Below are positions 1-5,075 of a stretch of DNA of 8,303 nt, piece after piece. Every line of letters begins with the position of its first letter. Within the stretch, counting starts at the first letter, position 1. Under the pieces are notes generated by a model, which was given only the letters and a program-made list of their open reading frames with translations, ran no database searches and was not told the origin of the DNA. A program made the position numbers and the translations under genes. This stretch comes from Rhodospirillaceae bacterium. Its GTDB lineage: Bacteria > Pseudomonadota > Alphaproteobacteria > SP197. The stretch is from assembly GCA_018700655.1 (NCBI GenBank), contig JABIUG010000329.1, forward strand, positions 1-8,303, written 5' to 3'.

Positions 1-1576
1 CGGCTTCGGCAAGACCGAAGTTGCCCTGCGTGCGGCGTTTCTGGCGGTCATGGAGGGGTTTCAGGTCGCCGTGGTGGTGCCGACCACCTTGTTGGCCCGC
101 CAGCACCACACCACCTTTACCGATCGTTTCCAGGGGTTGCCGGTCGAAGTCAGGCAGCTTTCGCGCTTTGTCACCACCAAGGAATCCAAGGAAACCAAGG
201 CAGGACTCGAGAGCGGCAAGGTCGATATTGTCGTGGGAACCCATGCGCTGCTCTCCAAGGATGTCTCGCTCAAGAACATGGGATTGCTGATCGTCGATGA
301 GGAGCAGCATTTCGGCGTCGTTCACAAGGAACGGCTCAAGCAGATGAAGGCCAATGTCCATGTCCTGACGCTGACCGCTACGCCGATCCCGCGCACGCTC
401 CAGATGTCGCTTGTCGGGGTCAAGGACCTCAGCCTGATCGCGACCGCTCCGGTCGATCGCCTTGCCGTGAGAACCTTTGTCGGGCCGTTCGATTCCGTGA
501 CGGTGCGAGAGGCCATCCGGCGCGAGCAGTTACGCGGCGGACAGGCCTATTTTGTCTGCCCGCGTGTTGCCGACCTTTCACGCGTACACAAACAGCTTCG
601 CGAGTTGATTCCCGAAGCGCGTTTTGCCGTTGCCCATGGTCAGATGCCGGGTGCGGATCTCGAGCGCGTCATGGCGGCTTTCTACGAGGGTGAGGTCGAT
701 GTCCTGATTTCCACGACCATCGTCGAATCCGGTCTCGATATTCCCAACGTCAACACCATGGTGGTTTATCGCTCTGACATGTTCGGGTTGGCGCAGCTCT
801 ACCAGTTGCGTGGCCGCATCGGCCGCTCCAAGACCCGGGCTTACGTCTATCTGACGCTGCCGCCGGGCAAGAAGGTCTCGCCGACGGCGCTGCGCAGGCT
901 GGAGGTGTTGTCGCGTCTGGATACGCTGGGCGCGGGCTTCAGCCTTGCCAGCCATGATCTCGACATACGCGGTGCCGGCAATCTTCTGGGCACCGAACAG
1001 TCCGGCCATATCAAGGAAGTCGGGGTCGAACTTTACCAGCAGATGCTCGAAGAGGCAGTGCAGGCCCTGCGTGCCGAGCGGGAAGGGGCGGCGCCGCACG
1101 GGGAAATGACCTGGACGCCCGAGATCGCGGTCGGTTCTGCCGTGCTGATCCCAGATGACTATGTCCGTGATCTCGATGTCCGCCTGGGTCTCTACCGCCG
1201 GATCGCATCGCTGGAAAACCGGGAGGAGATCGATGATCTCAGGGTCGAACTCGATGACCGGTTCGGTGAGCCTCCGACCGAAGTCGACAACCTGCTCGAA
1301 ATCGTCGCGATCAAGGCTTCCTGTCGCAAGGCGGGAATTGCCAAGCTTGATGCGGGGCCACGGGGTGCGGTGATCTCGTTCCACGATGACAACTTCGTCA
1401 ATCCTTCGGGCCTGGTCGACTGGATCGCGAGTCAGGCCGGTACGGTCAAACTTCGGCCCGACCATAGTGTGGTGGTCATCCGTAGTTGGGATCAGGTCGA
1501 GGTCCGGCTGGCCGGCGCCCGTGATCTAGCACTGGCCTTTGCCGATATTGCCACGGCGGACGGCGCGGCGGCTTGA
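1..1576 (+). CDS. mfd: Transcription-repair coupling factor Mfd, C-terminal part (5' end outside window)
   Basis: Mfd is the cytoplasmic ATP-driven translocase that dislodges RNA polymerase stalled at DNA lesions and recruits UvrA. About 524 of the usual roughly 1,150 residues are present. The frame is open from base 2, which reads GFGKTEVALRAAF, the tail of Walker A. Following it are the helicase motifs DEEQ (296-307), TATPIPRTL (about 374-400), the second RecA-like lobe with STTIVESGLDIP (about 710-745) and QLRGRIGR (803-826). Next comes the TRG translocation motif typical of Mfd/RecG (FSLASHDLDIRGAGNLLG, about 938-991). The last 150 or so codons (LDVRLGLYRRIASLEN and onward) match the autoinhibitory C-terminal domain of Mfd, which separates it from RecG. 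The reading frame is intact to a TGA at 1574-1576. The UvrB-like and polymerase-interacting domains lie to the left of the window. The identification is secure. Confidence 0.97.
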   Translation, partial: GFGKTEVALRAAFLAVMEGFQVAVVVPTTLLARQHHTTFTDRFQGLPVEVRQLSRFVTTKESKETKAGLESGKVDIVVGTHALLSKDVSLKNMGLLIVDEEQHFGVVHKERLKQMKANVHVLTLTATPIPRTLQMSLVGVKDLSLIATAPVDRLAVRTFVGPFDSVTVREAIRREQLRGGQAYFVCPRVADLSRVHKQLRELIPEARFAVAHGQMPGADLERVMAAFYEGEVDVLISTTIVESGLDIPNVNTMVVYRSDMFGLAQLYQLRGRIGRSKTRAYVYLTLPPGKKVSPTALRRLEVLSRLDTLGAGFSLASHDLDIRGAGNLLGTEQSGHIKEVGVELYQQMLEEAVQALRAEREGAAPHGEMTWTPEIAVGSAVLIPDDYVRDLDVRLGLYRRIASLENREEIDDLRVELDDRFGEPPTEVDNLLEIVAIKASCRKAGIAKLDAGPRGAVISFHDDNFVNPSGLVDWIASQAGTVKLRPDHSVVVIRSWDQVEVRLAGARDLALAFADIATADGAAA

Positions 1577-1582
1577 CCGGCC

Positions 1583-2230
1583 TCAGGCTGCCGAGGTCTC
1601 GTGGGCTGAATCAATCATGCGCTGCAGAACTTCCGGTGACTGTGCGCCCGATACGGCATAGCGCCCGTCGAGGATGAAACAGGGAACGCCGTTGACCCCG
1701 ATGCGTTGGGCGAGGTTGTGTTCGGCAAGTACGGTATCGACACCCTCGTCGCTCGCCAGAAAGGCCTCGACCTCATCGCCGTCGAGGCCGGCCGTGCTGG
1801 CGATTGTGACCAGATTGGCCCGATCACCGATATCGACCCCTTTTAGAAAATAGGCCTGGAACATCGCGTCGACGACCTCGCCCTGGTGCCCGCGTTCCCC
1901 GGCCCAGCCAATCAAACGGTGAGGGTCCACAGTCGAAGGGGTGCGATAGATGTCGCCAAAGGCAAACAGGATATCTTCCTCGAAGCCGGCTTTGGAGATC
2001 ATGCTGTAGAGCTCCATTGCGCGCTGCGAACTCCCGAACTTCAGCGCCAGATAGGCGTTGCGCTCCATACCGTCGGACGGCATGTCGGGGTTGAGCATGA
2101 AGGCGCGCCAGCGAATCTGGGGCCGCCGTTCCGGGGTGATGAGATCAAGAGCGCGTTCGAATCGCCGCTTGCCGATGTAACACCAGGGGCAGACGGGATC
2201 TGAGAAGATGTCGAGGATCATGTTGGCCAT
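1583..2230 (-). CDS. DsbA family (FrnE-type) thiol oxidoreductase
   Basis: This 215-residue protein has a thioredoxin-fold with helical insertion, as in DsbA/FrnE and 2-hydroxychromene-2-carboxylate isomerase relatives. The N-terminus reads ILDIFSDPVCPWCYIGKRR, with the redox motif CPWC at residues 14-17. The cis-proline loop is GVNGVPCFILDGRYAVSGAQ (about 178-197), a FrnE signature. There is no signal peptide, so it should act in the cytoplasm as a disulfide oxidoreductase or isomerase; the substrate is unknown. The CxxC argues against the isomerase/GST-kappa branch. A third cysteine, C184, follows the cis-proline directly. The start is ATG at 2228-2230; a second in-frame ATG at 2219-2221 would drop three residues, and neither has a convincing Shine-Dalgarno. 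The gene converges on mfd with 6 bp between stops and diverges from the dioxygenase. Family assignment is firm, the physiological role is not. Confidence 0.9.
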   Translation of the reverse strand: MANMILDIFSDPVCPWCYIGKRRFERALDLITPERRPQIRWRAFMLNPDMPSDGMERNAYLALKFGSSQRAMELYSMISKAGFEEDILFAFGDIYRTPSTVDPHRLIGWAGERGHQGEVVDAMFQAYFLKGVDIGDRANLVTIASTAGLDGDEVEAFLASDEGVDTVLAEHNLAQRIGVNGVPCFILDGRYAVSGAQSPEVLQRMIDSAHETSAA

Positions 2231-2257
2231 TCTAGCCGAACTCGATCTGGGCTAGAA
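2230..2257. promoter_or_regulatory. Inverted repeat in the 54-bp divergent promoter region
   Basis: Perfect 8-base arms TTCTAGCC (2230-2237) and GGCTAGAA (2250-2257) are separated by 12 bases and centred at 2243.5. It occupies half of the gap between the FrnE-type gene and the dioxygenase gene, and its left edge includes the first base of the FrnE-type start codon. It could be an operator for a dimeric regulator. In the minus-strand transcript it could also fold into a hairpin abutting the start codon. Its symmetry is seen directly; the function is inferred. Confidence 0.4.
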
Positions 2258-2284
2258 GAAGAGTCAACAATCAGAGGGGCCGCC

Positions 2285-2956
2285 ATGCTGCGGGTCATTC
2301 GCCAGATTCTCTCGCCTGACGACGTAGCTGCCGTGCGCGAAGCCGCTGCTGCGGGACAGTTCGCCGATGGCATGCTTTCGGCCGGTTTCCTGGTCGCCGA
2401 CCGCAAGAACAACGAGGAACTGGCGCTGGGTCGGACCCAGCGCGATCATGTCGTTCGCATGGTTCTGCAGCGCTTGTGGCAGAACAAGCAGCTTCAAATC
2501 GTCGTGCGTCCGCGTCGTATCCTGCCGCCGATCGTGTCGCGCTATCAGTCCGGCATGCGTTACGGCGACCACATGGACAACGTCATCATGGGTGGCGCCC
2601 AACCGTTCCGGGTCGATTGTTCGATCACGATCTTCCTCAACGAGGCAGACAGCTACGAAGGCGGCGAACTGGTGATCAACACCTCGCCTGGCGAACAGCG
2701 CATCAAGCTCGATCCCGGCGATGCCGTGATCTATCCGACGCATTTTGTCCATCGCGTCGAGGAGGTCACGAAAGGCGAACGTCTGGCCTGCGTCACCTGG
2801 ATGGAAAGCCTGGTGCGCGACGTCGGTCGCTGCGAAGTTCTCTACGATCTCGCGATCGCTGCGGAGCACGTGCACAAGATGGAGCCCGAGGGCGATGCCT
2901 TCATGTCCCTGGAAAAGGCCCGCTTCAACCTGCTTCGGATGTGGGCCGATACCTGA
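2285..2956 (+). CDS. PKHD-type Fe(II)/2-oxoglutarate-dependent dioxygenase (YbiX/PiuC family)
   Basis: At 223 residues this matches the usual length (about 225) of the PKHD-type hydroxylase family, cytoplasmic iron(II)- and 2-oxoglutarate-dependent oxygenases whose substrates are largely undefined. The N-terminus MLRVIRQILSPDDVAAVREA and the KNNEEL segment (41-46) are typical. The iron ligands are visible as H96 and D98 (YGDHMDN) and H156 (HFVHRVEEV). R166 in GERLACVTW is the expected 2-oxoglutarate carboxylate contact, and SLVRD follows as in YbiX. The C-terminal helix ends with NLLRMWAD, also conserved. The ATG at 2285 sits six bases behind AGAGGGG (2272-2278). In Pseudomonas the homologue PiuC lies beside a TonB-dependent siderophore receptor; no such receptor is seen here, so a role in iron uptake is only a possibility. 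Its stop codon touches the SDR stop. Confidence 0.93.
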   Translation: MLRVIRQILSPDDVAAVREAAAAGQFADGMLSAGFLVADRKNNEELALGRTQRDHVVRMVLQRLWQNKQLQIVVRPRRILPPIVSRYQSGMRYGDHMDNVIMGGAQPFRVDCSITIFLNEADSYEGGELVINTSPGEQRIKLDPGDAVIYPTHFVHRVEEVTKGERLACVTWMESLVRDVGRCEVLYDLAIAAEHVHKMEPEGDAFMSLEKARFNLLRMWADT

Positions 2957-3721
2957 CTATTGCGGCTGTGAGGCCTTTGCCGTCAACCCGCCATCGCAGA
3001 CCATGAGCTGGCCGGTCGTGAAGGCCGATTCATCACTTGCCAGCCACAATGCCAGGTTGGCGATGTCGTCGGGACGGCCGATGCGGCCGATCGGCTGGTT
3101 GCCATCGAGCGCCTTGGCGGCGGCTTCCGGGTCGGGCGCGACGGCGAGATAGGCATCCATCATGTCGGTCTTGATCCAGCCGGGACAGATCACATTGCAG
3201 CGGATGTTCTGGCCGCCATGATCGACCGCGATGGCGCGCGACAGGGCATGCACTGCGCCCTTGGTGGCGCAATAGGCTGCAAGCCCGGGGTCGGCGACAA
3301 AGCCGTCATAGCTGCCGATGTTGACGATTGAGCCGCCGCCGGCGGCATCCATGAGTGGAATGGCAGCACGGCAGGTCAGGAACACGCCCCTCACATTGAC
3401 CGCGAAGATACCGTCCCACTCTTCATCGGTCGTGTCGGCAATCGTCTTCTCGACCTGGATCGCGGCGTTGTTGATCAGAACATCGATACCGCCGAACTGC
3501 TCGTTGGCGGTGGCGATGAGGTTGTTGGCGTGATCGGTCGATGCCGTATCGCCGGCGACAAATACGACGGAGCCGTCATCGGGAAACGCCACAGAGGGTT
3601 CCGACCGGGCCGTGACGACCACTCTGGCGCCTTCGGCAACGAAACGGTTGACGATGGCGCGTCCGATGCCTTTGGTACCGCCGGTGATGACGCAGCGTTT
3701 GCCGGCAAGACGTTGTCCCAT
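2957..3721 (-). CDS. Short-chain dehydrogenase/reductase (classical SDR)
   Basis: This is a 254-residue classical SDR, an NAD(P)-dependent oxidoreductase of the FabG-like type. Visible motifs, counted from the chosen start, are the Rossmann glycine motif TGGTKGIG (13-20), NNAA (84-87), catalytic S137 (NIGSYDG), YCATK with Y150 and K154, N109 (FAVNVRG), CPGW (179-182), and the C-terminal TTGQLMVCDGG. The residue after strand beta-2 is in VTARS, with Arg rather than Asp, which leans toward NADP(H). The substrate cannot be read from sequence. The frame is open up to 3799, but the ATG at 3719-3721 is chosen because AGGAG lies 6 bases upstream and because homologues begin a few residues before GKRCVITGG. 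It is monocistronic, converging with the dioxygenase and diverging from the lipoprotein gene. Confidence 0.93.
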   Translation of the reverse strand: MGQRLAGKRCVITGGTKGIGRAIVNRFVAEGARVVVTARSEPSVAFPDDGSVVFVAGDTASTDHANNLIATANEQFGGIDVLINNAAIQVEKTIADTTDEEWDGIFAVNVRGVFLTCRAAIPLMDAAGGGSIVNIGSYDGFVADPGLAAYCATKGAVHALSRAIAVDHGGQNIRCNVICPGWIKTDMMDAYLAVAPDPEAAAKALDGNQPIGRIGRPDDIANLALWLASDESAFTTGQLMVCDGGLTAKASQPQ

Positions 3722-3743
3722 GATCTGCTCCTGTGATCTGCTC
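3721..3743 (-). repeat. Tandem near-duplication spanning the SDR ribosome binding site
   Basis: TGATCTGCTC occurs at 3721-3730 and again at 3734-3743, a 13-base period. Read on the minus strand, the units GAGCAGATCACAG and GAGCAGATCATGG are adjacent and match at 11 of 13 positions. The Shine-Dalgarno spans the junction and the second unit carries the start codon. This is probably a small local duplication in the leader. Confidence 0.6.
3728..3732 (-). promoter_or_regulatory. Shine-Dalgarno that fixes the SDR start
   Basis: On the minus strand AGGAG lies 6 bases before the ATG at 3721. The upstream in-frame ATG at 3799 would add 26 residues (rich in Ser, Thr, Glu and Gln) that do not fit the SDR fold. 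The site lies inside a 13-base tandem near-duplication, described separately. Confidence 0.75.
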
Positions 3744-3747
3744 GTCG

Positions 3748-3763
3748 TTGAATGCTCGTTCAA
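3748..3763. promoter_or_regulatory. Near-palindrome upstream of the SDR gene, possible operator
   Basis: TTGAATGCTCGTTCAA is two 7-base half-sites, TTGAATG and the reverse complement of TTGAACG, around a 2-base centre, with one mismatched pair. It lies 27-42 bases upstream of the SDR start codon in the 146-bp divergent region. TetR-family operators upstream of dehydrogenase genes often have this kind of TGAACG/CGTTCA symmetry. No regulator gene is present in the window, so the assignment is an inference from symmetry and position. Confidence 0.35.
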
Positions 3764-3854
3764 TAACAGCATGCCGTATTTGGTGAAAGCATGGCTCAAG
3801 AGGAAGTTTTGTGCTTTTTGTTAGCCACGTCGATGCCGCCAGCGATGACTGACC

Positions 3855-3861
3855 GGAGGAG
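3855..3861 (+). promoter_or_regulatory. Strong Shine-Dalgarno deciding a TTG start
   Basis: GGAGGAG ends 6 bases before the TTG at 3868-3870. This is the best ribosome binding site in the window. It makes the TTG start, and therefore the signal peptide of the downstream protein, credible. Confidence 0.8.
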
Positions 3862-3867
3862 TTTGGC

Positions 3868-5058
3868 TTGAACCTGCGTTTTCCCAACCATGCACTGGCC
3901 TTTTACCTGTTGGCTTCGTTTGCACTGGAAGCCTGTTCCACGGCGGAAGATCTCACCGATATGGGATTTGATGATCCATCGCCGGATACCTCAAGCCCGG
4001 CCGAGACCGAGGATGCCGGGCTGCCAGAACAGGCGGCTGACGCCATCTTCCCCAACGCGGCATCACGAAGCCGCAGTCTGAGCGAAGTGCTGGTTGAGGT
4101 CGGTGAACAATCACCCGCCTACCTGTTCGATGCCCTGCGTATTCCCGCCGGGTCCTGGGATGGTTATGTCCAGGCTTCGAACGGATCCTTTCTGCAGTGT
4201 CTGATCGCCTGGGGGCCGCGTGAGGCGCGCCTGGGCATTTCAACGGGTTGGCATGGCAGGCTGTTCATCCAGTTCCGGGCGCCCGACTGGCCGCCTGAAT
4301 TGATCGCCGGGGGAAGCGACCTCGTCGTATCGATCGATCATGCGATCGAACGGACGGTGCTCCTGGAAGGCAATGACGAGATACTCTGGATCAATCTGGG
4401 AACAGATCTCATGTTTGCCCAGAGTCTGGCCGAGGGTAACGAACTCACGTTGGCCGCCGGTAATCATGTCATGGTCTATCCCCTTGATGATTCCGACATC
4501 GCTATCCCCGCACTCTACGAATGCGCCGGCCTGCAAACCCAGGAGGGTGGCGACGGCGGGCTCAGCATCTATGGCCTCCAGACCAGAGGGCATGGTGAAG
4601 TTGAGTTGACCGAAGCGGTTGTTCGGGTCCTCCTTGAGAGCGGTTTTGGTGATGTTGTCCTGCGCGACAGCGCGGCGACGGCCGATCTTTACGGCTCGCG
4701 GGCGATCTTTTCGGGAGGGGCCTGGGGCGGTGAGGCCGAGTTGTTTGCCAGCGTGTTCGGGTTCAACAACGACACCAAGAAAGCCCTGGTCGAAATCGCC
4801 GACGATGCCGCGCATCTATGCCGTGAAGACATTCATGCCCGGCTTCTGCGCATGGAAGTCCCGACGCCTGCCGGACTGTTCGGCAAGTCCTCGGTCTTGT
4901 GCTCGGGCGAAACAGGGGAGTTTGTGCTGGAGACGCTGGCCTTCTTCGATGGAACCAACATTCTGGTCATTCACGCGATTGTCGATGACGTGTCGGAACG
5001 TGAACGTATCGACGACAACTACGACCGCGTCATCGGTCAGATCGTCGGCCAGTCCTGA
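3868..5058 (+). CDS. Exported hypothetical protein, probable lipoprotein
   Basis: I do not recognise this 396-residue protein. It starts at a TTG behind GGAGGAG. The N-terminus has a short basic region, a hydrophobic core (about residues 9-20) and LEAC with C23, which fits a lipoprotein signal, although Glu just before the Ala is unusual at that site. Residues 24-70 are an acidic, Ser/Pro-rich, probably disordered tether. Residues about 95-222 form a first globular region running from QCLIAWGP (C111) to YPLDDSDIAIPALYECAG (C219). Residues about 243-394 form a second, alpha/beta-looking region, with C318 and C345. One cysteine pair per region is consistent with periplasmic disulfides. No catalytic motif is evident. 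It converges on the MORN/protease gene, 17 bp between stops, and both products should meet in the envelope. The existence of the gene is well supported; its function is unknown. Confidence 0.85.
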   Translation: MNLRFPNHALAFYLLASFALEACSTAEDLTDMGFDDPSPDTSSPAETEDAGLPEQAADAIFPNAASRSRSLSEVLVEVGEQSPAYLFDALRIPAGSWDGYVQASNGSFLQCLIAWGPREARLGISTGWHGRLFIQFRAPDWPPELIAGGSDLVVSIDHAIERTVLLEGNDEILWINLGTDLMFAQSLAEGNELTLAAGNHVMVYPLDDSDIAIPALYECAGLQTQEGGDGGLSIYGLQTRGHGEVELTEAVVRVLLESGFGDVVLRDSAATADLYGSRAIFSGGAWGGEAELFASVFGFNNDTKKALVEIADDAAHLCREDIHARLLRMEVPTPAGLFGKSSVLCSGETGEFVLETLAFFDGTNILVIHAIVDDVSERERIDDNYDRVIGQIVGQS

Positions 5059-5075
5059 ATCGGGATGGCCTGGGC

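Noticed and set aside
578..1465. Long open frame (295 codons) on the minus strand inside mfd
   Set aside because: It lies wholly antisense to clear Mfd helicase motifs. Long reverse frames are expected in GC-rich coding DNA, and its translation resembles no family.
2264..2875. 203-codon minus-strand frame across the dioxygenase gene
   Set aside because: It is antisense to a gene with all iron and 2-oxoglutarate ligands intact; no domain is visible in it.
3722..3799. Upstream ATG at 3799 as the SDR start
   Set aside because: It has no good Shine-Dalgarno and adds 26 non-SDR residues, while ATG 3721 has AGGAG at 6 bases.
3793..3835. T-rich stretch as an intrinsic terminator
   Set aside because: It lies between two divergent starts, has no strong GC stem before the T-run, and no gene ends there.
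4240..4815. 191-codon minus-strand frame within the lipoprotein gene
   Set aside because: The plus frame has a strong ribosome binding site, a signal peptide and balanced cysteine pairs; the minus frame has no such support.
5059..5075. Bidirectional terminator between the lipoprotein and protease genes
   Set aside because: I found no convincing stem with a following T-run in these 17 bases or just inside the two gene ends.
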